Below are positions 1-11,834 of a stretch of 64,000 nt of DNA, piece after piece. The stretch is taken from contig NC_035441.2 of assembly GCF_002127325.2 (NCBI RefSeq), positions 152,126,624-152,190,623 on the forward strand, read 5' to 3'. This DNA comes from Helianthus annuus (Eukaryota; Streptophyta; Magnoliopsida; Asterales; Asteraceae). The notes beneath the pieces were generated by a model that did no database searches, was not told the DNA's origin, and saw only the letters and a list, made by a program, of their open reading frames with translations. Numbering within the stretch: the stretch's first letter is position 1; each line of letters opens with the position of its first letter. The position numbers and the translations under genes are program-made.

Positions 1-1170
1 TGATAAAGATTGAAAAAGTGTGTCAGTAAAAATCCGTGTATAATAAGCTTTGGTTCTTGTGAACTTTTTGACTCAAATCTCAATATGTTAGTTTTTATTT
101 TCTATCATTTTTTTCTTTTTCATTTCCTTTCACTTAACGCTTCTTAAGATCTGAAGAACAAATATGAGCAATGCTAAACACAGACAAACCCCAAAATGTA
201 GACATCATCGTCTCCTTCCTCCGGACTCCACCACCACCACCACCACCACCAAGCAGCCACTGTCACAACCACCATCCAACACCACAACGACACAACCTAA
301 CTCATAACTCTTCTTCCATTCACGACACAGGCTATGAGGGTTTGTATACAATACCCCCCCCCCTCAAAAACTTTATAGAACTCGCATCAATGATAGTATA
401 TAAGATATGTAGTTCGACAGATCGAAACTCTGGTGACCGAATAATACCTTAACAGTGATCTGAACAGCCGCTGGGAGTCGACTCCACCAACGGTCAGGAC
501 AGGTATCGGCACCTCCGTCGTCGGTGGTGGTTTTGCTTGAACTAAATCACCATCGCCTCATCACTGCTCGAACCCTAACCTCTTCCACATCACAATCCCC
601 TGATATTAATTCGGAACCAGTGAACTCGGGCACATGTAGCCCCTGATCGGCGATGGTGCTTCTCACCGGAATCCATGGCGGTAGTCTCAAAACCCTAGTC
701 GCCTTTACAAGCAAAGGTTCTATCTGGAAGTCATTGTCGTAACACGAAACCTTTAATCACTGCCGCCAGAGAAATGGGTTCGTGGCCAAAACCCTAAACA
801 ATTGTAAACGATGACTTGTCGGAGTATGCCGACGGAGATAAGCATGACCTGTCGGAGTACGCCGACGGAGATGACCGGAATGGTTGAATCCCGCCAAAAC
901 CTTTATCTCCTCCTGATTAACACTCACTCTTTCTTTCGCATCTCCGTCTATTTATCTCTCGGTTGTCACTTTCTCTCTGAGGCTCTTTTTGTAGGTTTTT
1001 CTCTCTCAGGCTGTTTTTGTAGGTGAAGACAAAACATTTTGTTACTGTTCATTTCGTTCAGTTTTTAATATATAGAAGAATTATTAATATTAATTATCTA
1101 TATATTAAAAAATAAATCTAATGAATAGTAACATATTATTATTTATTAAATACATTAAAACTTATTATTA
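1..1170. other. Intergenic DNA, no gene recognised
   Basis: No coding region is supported. Short open frames here are proline/histidine-rich products of CCA/CAC repeats. A 27-bp unit reading ATGACYTGTCGGAGTAYGCC and onward occurs twice in tandem (811-837 and 844-870). The last 140 bp are AT-rich; 1096-1148 resembles the DNA on the other side of the Helitron (6634-6683). Confidence 0.5.
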
Positions 1171-2128
1171 TCTACTACTTCTAATAAAGCAAAACAAGCT
1201 TAAGCCACATGGCATTAGCTTAAGTCATTACTTGCCACGTGGCATTTGCTTAGACCACTTTTTTTACTTTTTCCGCCAAAACCATCCTCCTTAGCTTCTT
1301 TAATACGCTTCACTTCACTCCAAAACCTTAATACCCATCTCCTGCATCCGGTTCTTCCTTCTTCATCGATTGATCTTCGAAAAACATAGGTATGTTATTT
1401 TTCTTTTCCTCTTTGATTTTTCTTTGTCATTGTTAAACACTATCTATTTCTTCCTTAAACCCTAGATATCATCTATCGATCTTTAATATGTTATTTGCAA
1501 TCTCCTGAACCCTAGATTTCTTCATCTTCAATCGCGAGTGGAAGCAATCAGTCCTTATTATGCGGCGTATAAGGTATGTATCCGTGTTTTCAATTTTCTT
1601 TTTGCGGCGTTGTTGGTGTCTGGAAGACCTAGCCGCCGCCTCTTCTTAGGGTTTCAGTGATTTCTAACTTATGCATTCATCAATACCTATATTCATATCT
1701 TGAGTGCTTCTGTGATATTTTTCAAGATTTGGTGTTTTTTGAAAGATGGGATCCATCACTGTCTTCTTCAAACGATTCAACAAATAGGTAATAGTTCTTC
1801 AAATATCGATTCATGTTTGATAATGTCGCTTCCTGTTTGATGTTCTCTATTATATGTTCATCTTTAGGTTTTCCGATTAAATTCACGTACTGAAGTAGAT
1901 TTTGAGCAATTGTCAGAGGTGACGTTGTTTGCTGACACTATTACAGTTCAACAATTGGAAGTGATGATTTGGCATACGAGAAAGGTTATAGTACAGATTA
2001 TTGTTTAAGCTTAAGCAATGTTTCATCCATCATTCTCTATTTAAATCCTTAAAATTGTGATGTCTTTGTTGACAACAGGTCCTTTAGAGAGCTGATCATT
2101 CTTCCAATCGATTGCAAGCAGGTCCTTT

Positions 2129-2868
2129 GTTTTGACTGATTATTTCAAAATTTGAATTTTTAAAATTTATATCAATTATGGATACTTATCAAAGTTGTCT
2201 AAATTGTAACGTATTTCCAAATTTATCAAGATAACTTATATTAAAGTTTTAATTGCTTCCAAATTTTGTGTTAGTTTCCATAATTTTCGACAATCACATT
2301 AATTTTCAAGTTTCTCAGAATTTGTTCTTCTTCATTTTTTTGTAGATCATTCCACTTATTCTGCAGGTATGTAAACTAGATTAGATTGTTATGTATTTTA
2401 AATGCTTAATCGCACTTTTTTTAAACATTTTTCTGTATTTTTTGTGATTGATTTTTTTTCACAATCATTTAGATATTGATTATATTATGAGTATATTAAC
2501 TCATTGGTTTTGAATTTAAGTTTGAATAATCTTTAACTATTTAGGTAAATTGTTTTGACTGATTATTTCAAAATTTGAATTTTTGAAATTTATATCAATT
2601 ATGGATACTTATCAAAGTTGTCTAAATTGTAACGTATTTCCAAATTTATCAAGATAACTTATATTAAAGTTTTAATTGCTTCCAAATTTTGTGTTAGTTT
2701 CCATAATTTTCGACATCACATTAATTTTCAAGTTTATTAGAATTTGTTCTTCTTCTTTTTTTGTAGATCATTCCACTTATTCTACAGGTATGTAAACTAG
2801 ATTAGATTGTTATGTATTTTAAATGCTTAATCGCACTTTTTTTTAATCATTTTTCTGTATTTTTTGTG
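2129..2868 (+). repeat. 318-bp direct duplication inside Helitron 1
   Basis: Copies at 2129-2446 and 2551-2868 are nearly identical, differing by a few substitutions and short indels. Each holds a 21-bp segment (2346-2366 and 2767-2787) preceded by TTTTTGTAG and followed by GTATGTAAAC, the look of a micro-exon between a polypyrimidine-AG acceptor and a GT donor. This suggests captured gene-derived exon/intron DNA that was later duplicated. The source gene is not recognised. Confidence 0.75.
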
Positions 2869-3612
2869 TTGCTGATGATGATTTAAATTTTTCGAATCTA
2901 ATCTTATTAATGGATCTATTCTTGATGTCTTTGAAAGAGTGATGCTCTTACTGATTTTTTATTTTATTTTTTGTTTTTTCATGATAAACCCTGATTTTTA
3001 TACAATTGCAGGAGTCTGAATCTTCTTCGAACACAAGAGGTAAGTTTAATGTTATCATTTTGTTGGTGTTTTTTGATCCGGTATAGTGATAGTTTTCATC
3101 ATTTATGCTAATCTCTATAATTTTTAAGTTATTTTGTTTTTGTTTTTTTTTTGTTTTTTGTTTTTTTTTTTTTTTTTTTTGCAAATCTAACTATGATATT
3201 TTTTGAAATTTGAAAATCTTTGTTTTTTTACTAATAAATTTTGTATTGTATTAATATGTATTAATGATTCTTTTGTTTTGTTTTTTTTTATTTTTTCATG
3301 GTTAACCCTAAATTTTATGCCATTGCTGGACTATTAAACTTTGTCGGACATATTAATCAAAAATTTTAGTTTTATTGTTTTTTTCCTATTTTTTATCAGG
3401 TATAATGTTTAGTTTCATCCTTTATGCTCATTTAATTTTGGCTGTATTTTTTAGTTACTAATAAATTTGGTATTGTATTAATTTTCAGAAAATTTGTAGT
3501 GTTTCTATAAATAAATTCATTTACGTTTTTTGAAACCCCTCCTTTTGTTTCTTTTATATGTTTTCCCTCTCTTATGAGTTTGTTTCTATGTTGGTTGGTT
3601 TTGCTTGGCAAT

Positions 3613-3985
3613 GTTAGACTTTCCTAATAAGTTTGCTTGATTTACGGGATTGGATATTAGTGATTTGATTTTCAGATTTTAAATTTTAAATTTTAAATTT
3701 TGAATTCAATCATTATTTTAAATTTAAATTTTGAAGTAAGTCATTATTGTGTTTGATTTTAAATTTTCAATTTCGAAGTCAATTATTATTTTAAATTTAA
3801 ATTTGAAAGTTTGCCATTAATGTGTTTGATTTTAAATTTCAAATCTGTAAATTGAATTTAAATTTGAAAGGTTAGACTTTCCTAATAAGTTTGCTTGATT
3901 TACGGGATTGGATATCAGTGATTTGATTTTTAGATTTTAAATTTTAAATTTTGAAGTCAATCATTATTTTAAATTTAAATTTTGA
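3613..3985 (+). repeat. Second direct duplication inside Helitron 1
   Basis: A segment beginning GTTAGACTTTCCTAATAAGT at 3613 recurs at 3871 with one or two changes over roughly 115 bp. The DNA between and after is built of TTTTAAATTTTAAATTTTGAA-like runs, probably expanded by slippage. Confidence 0.7.
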
Positions 3986-5847
3986 AGTAAACCATTAATG
4001 TGTTTGATTTTAAATTTTGAATGCTTTGAAATCTTGATGTTTTTTTATGAGATGCTTTGACTATATTATTTGTAATTTTAGGGATGCTACGAGTCTTCTT
4101 CGACTATTGTTTTTGTACTCGAGTTGCATATCTAATTCAAATTGTGTTTTGTAATTTCAGGTGATGAGCTTCTTTCAGACTCCTTCCCCTAGAAGGAACT
4201 CTTGAATGAGATCCTATGAGAAGTTGAAGGAAAGGTATATCTTGCACCATTCTTTATCTATATCTATAAATCTACATATCTTAAATGGGATCATATGAGA
4301 AATTGATCTCTATTCGATTCACTGATGTATATTCTTCTCCTCACCATTTTGTTCCATTAATGAACTCATGTGTGCTCTTATGTTTGATACCCGATCTTAT
4401 TTCAGTGATTAATATCCGCTTGAGTAACCCAATCTGAGTCTGATTTTTTTCGTTAACGATTCAGGTAAACTTTCCCAATTTGGGTTTTCTGCAAGGCTAA
4501 TCATCTAAATTAATTTGTTATTTTTATGGTTTACATCCTAAACTCCAGTTTTACAGTATCTCATGATAATCTTTCTTTGTTTTTTAGAATCTGATCAAAT
4601 TGGGCCATAATCTGAAGAAATGTGTTTAAGCTACGACAAGGTGTGTATAGCATTATGATTGATATTATAAAAAAAATAACTATAACAGTTTCTCTTCCTG
4701 TAATTTCGTATAGCATTATTTATAAAATGATTACAGGTATGATAAAAAAAATATAAAAGCTGCTTTTCACGTCTTTTGTTCGCTTCACGTATCTTCGCTA
4801 AATCAATATGTTGGAAGGTTTGTGTATGTAGAATTAGTCTGGATACGCCCACGAAAAAAAATGCCGATTTATATTGTATTTCTCATGACAGATGACAGTA
4901 TGAAGGCTATGGTTAAGGATAAATGATAAGATCTTTAAAGGGCTCGATGCTTTTCAAACTAAAATAGTGCAAGACATTAAGGAGGCTACTCTCTGGTGGA
5001 TGATTAACAGATCGATAGGCGTCAATCTCTCAATCTGGTCCACTTTCTCTGGTTTAGACTTTGGTTAGTGTATGTGTATAAATAATTTTTTTAAAGTGAT
5101 TGGATGTGTAATGGGGTAAGAATATTTTGGATGTATCTTAGTGTGTTTTTTTTTGAAGCTTAATTGTTGTTTGTATGCCTCTTTTGGTGATTATTAAAGT
5201 TTGGTTTACTGAAAAAAAAACGCAATTTCAACCGTTTTACCTAACGGGTGATTTGCTTTATATTTATCTCTAATTGCTTAAGTAGGTAAACTTTGAAAAA
5301 TTGTTTAAAGACGGACTTATGATTAGTTTGTTTGTATTTATTTTATGTATAGATGTCAAAAGATATTTAGAGGATAACCTGTGATTAACTCGATTAAAAC
5401 AGGTTGTGATGAAATGAGTCTTTTTTTTTAAAAATGAGTCTTTTCAAAATTGGTGAGGCTGTGGTATAAATGAAGCTTTTCAAAATCATATGAGATATTA
5501 CACACTCTGAATAATAATATTGAGGGTTGAATGTATGTGACCCTATAAATATAGAGGTGTACTTTACTTTAATTTTTTTCTATTATAGAAATTCAAATGT
5601 GATGGTATTTTTGTTGTTTCCTCTATTATTTTCTCTATATAATATAGAATAGAGGTTCCAATGTAAATGCTCTAAATATAGACGTTTACTTTACATTCTT
5701 GCTTTTGTATGTTTTTATGGCTCTTTACAACAAGAAAAAGTTTAAGAAACCAATTAAAAATTTATGATGGAGAAAAGGAAAAGATGATACTTTAGATGTT
5801 AAAGTGTTATTTTTATACTTTTATTTGTTATAAATTAAATTTTCCTA

Positions 5848-5875
5848 CCCGGAAAATTTCCGGGTTATAACCTTA
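5848..5875 (+). other. Decayed internal Helitron 3' terminus
   Basis: A perfect 8-bp-arm hairpin, CCCGGAAAATTTCCGGG (5848-5864), is followed by TTATAACCTTA. The layout (GC hairpin, about 10 nt, CTNN) copies a Helitron 3' end, and the post-hairpin DNA resembles that of the second Helitron in this window (GTTTTAACCTAG at 50886-50897). Its last four bases are CTTA rather than CTRR, so it is probably inactivated. Confidence 0.5.
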
Positions 5876-6038
5876 TTTTTTTCTATAACAGTAAAAGGGA
5901 TTTATAGTAAATCAAGTGTTGGAGGGTAGCCAACCAGTTGATATCTCTAAGAACCCGTTTGAGTTGTTCTTACACTTAAGTAAGAATCTATTTTTTTCAA
6001 ATTAATTTCATGTATATAAAACAGTAATTAACTCTTTT

Positions 6039-6337
6039 GAGTTAATTACTGTTTTCGTCCTGTGGTTTGTTAAAAATGACTATTTTAGTCCATTAGTTTA
6101 AAAATTGCGATTTCAGTCCGTGTGGTTTCACTTTCGTGACCATTTCAGTCACTGTGGTTTCACTTTCGTAACCATTTCAATCCATTTATTCTGTAAGTAC
6201 AGGGACTGAAATGGTTACGAGGTGGACTGAAATGGTTACGAAAGTGAAACTACAAGGACTGAAATCACAATTTTTAAACTAATGGACTGAAATAGTGATT
6301 TTTGACAAACCACAGGGACGATAACAGTAATTAACTC
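6039..6337. mobile_element. Foldback MITE nested in Helitron 1
   Basis: The left end GAGTTAATTACTGTTTTCGT and right end ACGATAACAGTAATTAACTC are inverted copies. The two halves stay complementary over nearly the whole ~300 bp (repeats of 'GGACTGAAATGGTTACGAAA' type against their inverse). It lies between TTTT on both sides. A further inverted copy of the terminal 14 bp sits just outside the left end (6022-6035). There is no coding capacity; the superfamily is not assigned. Confidence 0.75.
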
Positions 6338-6604
6338 TTTTTAATAATCTAGCTATAGAGCTTTAAATTCTAAGTCGTCCTGATTGGAATTGATAATGTC
6401 AGAGGATGAATACGATAGTGGAGTTAAAGAAGACATCATGAAAACATCATGAAGGTTAAGTTGACAAAAAATTAATTTGTAACGAACATTATGTAGATGT
6501 ACTATTGGGACGTGCTCAACTGTCTCAAAATATCAGGCTTAACAAATCACACTTTAACGCTTCTACGTTTAAATTATTTTATGTGTTTAGTTGGTGTTTA
6601 GCCA

Positions 6605-6633
6605 CCCGCGAAGCTCGCGGGGTCTTAGGCTAG
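6605..6633 (+). other. Active-type Helitron 3' end hairpin
   Basis: Seven-bp perfect arms CCCGCGA and TCGCGGG around AGC, then GTCTTAGGCTAG and host T. It defines the right border of Helitron 1. Confidence 0.85.
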
Positions 6634-6682
6634 TTGTTTATATATTAAAAAATTACCCTAATGAATAGTAACATATTATTAT

Positions 6683-7977
6683 TGTCTACAACCCTCCTAA
6701 AATTCCTATAACATGTCTCATACGTCCTAAAATACACCCCGTATACGAAAAACGGACCTGGAATACCTTTATTTTAATAAAAATCAAATAAAACAAATCG
6801 TTTAAGTCGCTCGCGGGGCACGACAATGTCAAGAAAGGCTGTCAAGGGGCACGACAGACTGGCCACCAAGCGTAACCCTAGGCTGCCACGTGTCCATGTC
6901 ATGTTGAACCTATACCCTTGACTTGCCAACCCTAGATCCTACCCTATGTCGATCGCGGCCCGCGAAGGCTTAGCCTTCATCTGTCGCGAGGCACGACAAG
7001 GTGCCGAATTAGCACTATAAATAGGAGGTCGAGGTTTCTGTTGTTACTCGTTCATTTCTTGATTTCCTCTTAAATTCTCTGAATAGTATAAATAACTCTC
7101 GGGCATAATACCCACTAATTTAACGAAGCTCTGCCTCGATGTAAGTATCATAACCCCCGGTTACGTATTAGTTACGCTGCCGATTGATCTAGTGCTCCGT
7201 AACGCATATCAAGGCTCTGCCTGACTCAGTCGTTAGAGTTCTGTCTCGGGGAGGGTATAGCTAATGTAAATTGGGTTATTATACTAACGCATGTGCATTG
7301 TTTAATTTAATAGATTATAATCAGGAAGTTATAATGAAATACCTCAGTTAGCAATGTGAGTAATTCCTCTTTTTGTGAACTGTTTTTACAAAACCTCAAA
7401 TGTTTTAAATTATAAACAGTGATTGAGTATTTATGATTCTACAATTATCGTCGGTATGTGGCGGGGTTTTGTATACATAACTTGTTACTACACTATGAGT
7501 AGTAACATTACCACAAGTCAGGATTGACAGTACCGTGGGTGGTAACTAAAGTACATGTAAACAAATGTAATTGCTGGATTGCCCTCAATACTGTAAATTG
7601 ATAAAACTTGTTTTGAATAAACTGGGATTCACTCGTCAGTATTTCTTGCTGATAAAATGTTTTCAAACGCGTTTCAGGTAACAAAATGTGAAAGCCAATT
7701 AGAACCAGCTGGAGACCACTGAAGGCTTGGAAAAGTGGCTATAAAAGTTACCTAAATAAAGAAGAAGTTTTATTTTAATAAATTAGGGTTTATCCCTATA
7801 AACATGTTTGCAATGGAAACTTGGGTTTATCCCTATATGGTGTTTTACTCTGATAAACTATTTCCTAGCTACGGTCCTGATGTAAATACCGCTGCCAAAT
7901 TAATAAACATCGATACCAACAGCTCTGAGTAGCTCGCGGCCGCCCGCCTCCCGTGGCAGGGGTCGGGGGTTGCGACA
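6683..7977 (+). repeat. LTR of element C, left copy
   Basis: Starts TGTCTACAACCCTCC and ends GGGGGTTGCGACA. It matches the interrupted LTR at 40844-41204 plus 47802-48757 along its length, with several percent divergence (about 8 differences in one 105-bp stretch counted by eye). It has a TATA box at 7015-7024. No tRNA primer-binding site follows; instead the next 800 bp match the DNA beyond the other LTR. It is therefore either a solo LTR or a rearranged copy, not a simple 5' LTR. Confidence 0.75.
6982..7024 (+). promoter_or_regulatory. LTR promoter of element C (palindrome + TATA)
   Basis: CTATAAATAG at 7015-7024. Sixteen bp upstream lies a hyphenated palindrome, TGTCG (6982-6986) and CGACA (6994-6998). 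A third inverted pair, GAAGGC/GCCTTC, is at 6964-6978. The same arrangement is in the right LTR, with arms at 41142-41158 and TATA at 41175-41184. Confidence 0.6.
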
Positions 7978-8785
7978 AAAAGTTATGTTTGTTTAAAATT
8001 TGTGGGATAGTTAGTTTTTTTATAAGGTGGATAAAGTGTAACTATTAACTAATTATTAATAATTCGATTGAAGATAGAGAATTAAAGGTAATTAAAAAGA
8101 AAGAATTAAAGTTTAATTAGTGTTTGAAAGACTATTTGACCTTCGTTTTAAGGTTGTATATTATGCATTAAGCTAAAAAAAGTTATTAACTTTTGGATAT
8201 TTTAAAATACGCTTCCCTTATGCATTATAATATATAATATATAATGTATAATATCATATAAATATAGATATTAAAGAGTTTTAGTTAAAGTTATAATAGC
8301 AATCATCAAATGGTTAAAAGAATTAGAACGTGCCATTTAGGCTATAGTTGTAGCCTAGTGGTCAAGAGGAACTGTCTCTTGTGGGGAGACCAACGTTCAA
8401 TGCTAGGAAGATGTAAGTATTTAAATGGGAAAAATTAGCTGTTCAACAAAAAAAAAGAACTAGATTTTTTTTTATAATCTACCAAAACACATTGATTATG
8501 AATTTTGTGCTGTATGGATTTTTTTTTAAATCTTTCTATAAAATTATACTTTGCATACGTAAATTGCTTCGTCCTCATATTTTGCTTTTTCACCTTTTGT
8601 CTTTATCTAAAACATGATGATCGTTTTGAAAATGCCACACAATTTATGGGACAAACGCAAGTTAAGCATGATGCTTACATAATTAAGGTTGATACATGTG
8701 TTTAAGCCCATTTCACAAACATTTAAAAAAATCAATTATCAATACATAATTAAGGTTGATACATGTGTTTAAGCCCGTTTCACAA
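7978..8785 (+). repeat. Host-like flank copy (left)
   Basis: Matches 48758-49555 beyond the right LTR of element C, and part of it again at 49556-50090. It contains a SINE-like unit. At 8785/8786 the match stops abruptly inside the motif TTCACAAACA and element C internal DNA begins, so this is a rearrangement breakpoint. No gene is supported; an open frame at 8505-8705 is AT-rich filler. Confidence 0.7.
8341..8456 (+). mobile_element. tRNA-derived SINE-like element
   Basis: An A-box-like TAGCCTAGTGG sits near the 5' end, a weak B-box-like ACGTTCAATGC about 45 bp later, and the unit ends in an A-run (8448-8456). Short direct repeats of AGAAYTAGA type flank it. Two more copies (about 49115-49231 and 49642-49756) are explained by duplication of the surrounding flank, not by new insertions. 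Confidence 0.45.
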
Positions 8786-9091
8786 ACACAGGAGGAGCCC
8801 ATAGCAAACCCTATAGCACCGTACCCTAACCTTGACCCTCTAGATCCATATTGGGATGCCGACCAGTACGTTCGGAATATACTAGAAAACCCATACCCAT
8901 ATGGAGAACCCGTACCACAGTATCCTGACGCAATACCCGCACCACCACCACCCATGAGTACCGAAAACGTGCAGGAACTCCGCACATTTGGTGAGGAATT
9001 TGTAGATGAAGGAGCAAGAATAAGGCAAATAGGGGAAAAGCTCGTTTGGAAGTACGACGAGCGAAATATGCAATATTGGATGAACCCCTAG
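8786..9091 (+). pseudogene. 5'-truncated ORF0 upstream of gag (element C)
   Basis: About 100 codons, acidic and proline/tyrosine-rich, ending with a helix-like segment (about 35 residues before the stop) reading ELRTFGEEFVDEGARIRQIG then KLVWKYDERN. The same tail, 'RLHHLGQELMNVGNSIQEIG' then KQISWNYNPR, ends the intact ORF0 of element D (42967-43512). The start is lost at the 8785/8786 junction; apparent upstream codons belong to unrelated flank. Function is unknown; it is not a standard gag, protease or pol domain. Confidence 0.65.
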
Positions 9092-9218
9092 TCACAATAA
9101 TAATAATAATAAAATATATTTATATGTGTGTAGTTTGAAAAAAAATCAACTAAAATAGATGATCCAATATCTACTGATGCATAACTAGTATTGTATTTTA
9201 AATTCTAGTTGCAGCTTG

Positions 9219-9219
<1 letters not shown>

Positions 9220-9294
<75 letters not shown>
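9220..9294. repeat. (AT)n(AG)n microsatellite
   Basis: About 57 bp of AT dinucleotides followed by about 18 bp of AG, between ORF0 and gag of element C. Confidence 0.95.
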
Positions 9295-9400
9295 TAAATG
9301 TCGCAATGCACGACGGTTTTAACCAATGTGTTGTTTGTGTAATTATTGGCATTAAATCTTGTTCTGTGATATTAATACTTGGTAAATGTTTATAATCCAG

Positions 9401-10774
9401 ATGGACAACGAAGTGAATCAGGAAAACCCGAATAATGATAATAACGGGAATCAATTAGATAATAATGTCATCCAACACATAGTGGCACAAGGGATTATAG
9501 ACGCTATACCATATATTATCAAACCAGTTAAGGAAGCGGAAAACAATAAAACTAACAGTGGAAGTAAACGACCACCTATAGAACCCAGTCACAGCGTAAA
9601 CAATGGACCGTTACTTCAATTGCCTATTCCAAAAAGAAGAAGAACCATGTCATATGGTTGTTCTTATAAAGAGTTCTGGTCTTGCAAACCAATAGAATTC
9701 TCTGGCAATGAAGGAGCCATTGCAGCTCTACGTTGGATAGAAAAGACTGAGGCAGTCTTAAAAATAAGCAAATGTGCAGAGGAAGATAAAATCATGTTTG
9801 CCTCCAATCTTTTTAAGAATGCAGCTCTAGAATGGTGGAACACTATTCTCCAGTCTAGGGGGAGTGACAAAGTCTTTAATATGGAATGGACTGAGTTTAA
9901 GAATATGGTTGAAAGGAAATTCTGTCCTCCCAACGAGAAAGAACAAATTGCTAATAAGTTCTTAAACCTCAGAATGTTTGGAATTGACAGTAAGGGTTAC
10001 ACTACCGTATTCTTCAAATATGCTAGAATTGTGCCAACCCTAGCTTCACCAGAACCAGTACTAATATCCCGTTATATCTGGGGATTAATCAGTGAGATTA
10101 GACACGTAGTCAAGGCAGCTAGACCACAAACTATAGAAGAAGCTGTAGAACTAGCAAATACCTTGACTGATGAACTAGTACGTACGCATGAAGAAAACGA
10201 GAGAAAGAACCTAGTCCAAAAGCTTACCCAGGAATTTCGCTACGGTAATTCCAACCGTGGGAAAAATATAGGTTCTACTTTTGAACCTTACTGTAAGTCC
10301 TGCAAGAAAAAGCATTCTGGAAAATGCTCCATATACTGCAACTTCTGCAAAATACCGGGACACAAGGAAGAAGACTGCAGGAGAAAACCCAGTAATGGAA
10401 TATGCTTCAATTGTGGAGAAAAGGGGCACATTAAGCCAAACTGTCCGAAACTAGCTCTAGCCATGAACAACAAAACTACTAAAAATGCTAGAGCATTTGT
10501 TCTGACAGCCGAAGAAGCAAAGATGATTCTGGAGGTGATTGCCGGTACATTTTTAGTTAATAATGTTTTTGTTAAAGTATTATTTGACTCTGGTGCGAAC
10601 CAAAGTTTCATTAATACTTTATTTTGCAAACTTCTCAATCAACCATTAACTAAACTTCAACAAGAATGTCTGGTAGAAACGGCAAATGGAGAATCCATTA
10701 AGATCACTGAAATCTTGCAGGGAGCAAGAATAGAAATTTTATATCATAATTTTATTGCTAACCTTTACCCAATG
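9401..10774 (+). pseudogene. gag and start of protease, element C
   Basis: Gag packages the element RNA. The start MDNEVNQ (9401) is chosen over the ATG at 9386 because it aligns with MENANNE of element D. A capsid-type core begins YKEFWSCKPIEFSGNEG (about residues 85-101) and includes ALEWWNT and RYIWGLISEI. The nucleocapsid has two CX2CX4HX4C knuckles: CNFCKIPGHKEEDC and CFNCGEKGHIKPNC. The frame then runs directly into a retropepsin with LFDSGA (about 10585-10602). Coding is cut at 10774 by the terminal TGTCACACCC of element T; residues read after that are not element C. The reading frame up to the cut is open, unlike its pol. Confidence 0.85.
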
Positions 10775-11834
10775 TGTCACACCCTGACTTTTGCGGAAGC
10801 ATGATTATGATGTGACTTTCATAATATCATTGCATTCAATCATAACATCAACTATATGATAAAACCATAGGTTTGTCATCCATTACATAAGTGTAAAGCA
10901 TAACAACATCGTTTTAAAACGTAGACTCCAAATTCAAGTTTTACAAATCATACAAATTGTTTATGAGCTTATTAAAGACTCGTCAAAAGGTAATGATTAA
11001 CACCAAGGTTTGGAAGACGTGTCTCGTCAAGGAATAAGACACACTAACCAAACTCAAGACCATGGATGACATCTTTATTCTTAACGCAACATAGAAACTT
11101 CCAACGCCCGCCAGATCCATTAAAATTTCCCTGAAATACATGTAGTTGAAAAAAAACATCAACAAAAGTTGAGCGAGTTCATGTGTTTGTTTATGTGTAT
11201 GTATAAACCTTTGAAACGTTGTAAGTATATATGTATGTAAGTCCCTGGAATGTAGCAATAAGGAAAAAAAAGAGATCACCAATGGTTTGCAAGGCCATTG
11301 ATATGTGTGAAGTGATGCAGGAAGACTCAAACCAAGCAGATTTCGCACCGGGCTTCCGGCTGTAAGACATAGTCACCACATGGTCCATTCGGCGGACTCA
11401 GGAGTGGGGCTCGCTACACCCAAATAGATCTATCACTCATATCCCTCGGTCCTATGACGAGGATTAATAGACTTAAGTATCCGCCTACCCACTCACATGA
11501 TCTAAGTAGTAACCCTCCATAAGCTAACCATACCATGTATAAAATGTCTGTAATAATCGTAACATGTATTTCACCCCCGAAGTATAAAACCGAAAACAGT
11601 TAAAAGAAAAGGGGGACATGAACTCACAGTTCTGCGTCTTCGTATCCAATGTAACTCGAAGCTCCCTCTAGAACGCATGACTACCTACATGCGTACTATG
11701 GTCTGTTAGACGAACGGTTCGTGCCTCGTCCTAGTATTGATTAGTGCATTTGAGTTACGTTTTAAAGTGTCTTCAATATTTTTGTAATAATACTTCTCAA
11801 GTATTGTTATTTGTATTTCCTTCCCAAAGATGGG

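Larger units (their letters stand above)
1171..6633 (+). mobile_element. Non-autonomous Helitron (Helitron 1, 5.46 kb)
   Basis: The left end is TCTACTACTTCTAATAAAGC, preceded by A at 1170. The right end is a GC-rich hairpin (arms CCCGCGA/TCGCGGG, 6605-6621), then 12 nt closing in CTAG at 6630-6633, followed by T. This is the Helitron pattern: 5'-TC, subterminal hairpin, CTRR-3', insertion between A and T with no target duplication. No Rep/helicase frame is present, so it must be moved in trans. The interior is AT-rich with several splice-like AG/GT borders, two large direct duplications, a foldback MITE and a second Helitron-like 3' hairpin. The two flanks share about 50 bp (1096-1148 and 6634-6683). 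Confidence 0.85.

Noticed and set aside
171..1026. Pro/His-rich frame at 171-452 and frame at 811-1026
   Set aside because: Low-complexity translation of CCA repeats and a short tandem repeat; no family resemblance.
8505..8705. 66-codon frame with a plausible C-terminal half (KHDDRFENATQFMGQ)
   Set aside because: It recurs in three duplicated flank copies with disruptions upstream; no start support and no recognisable domain.
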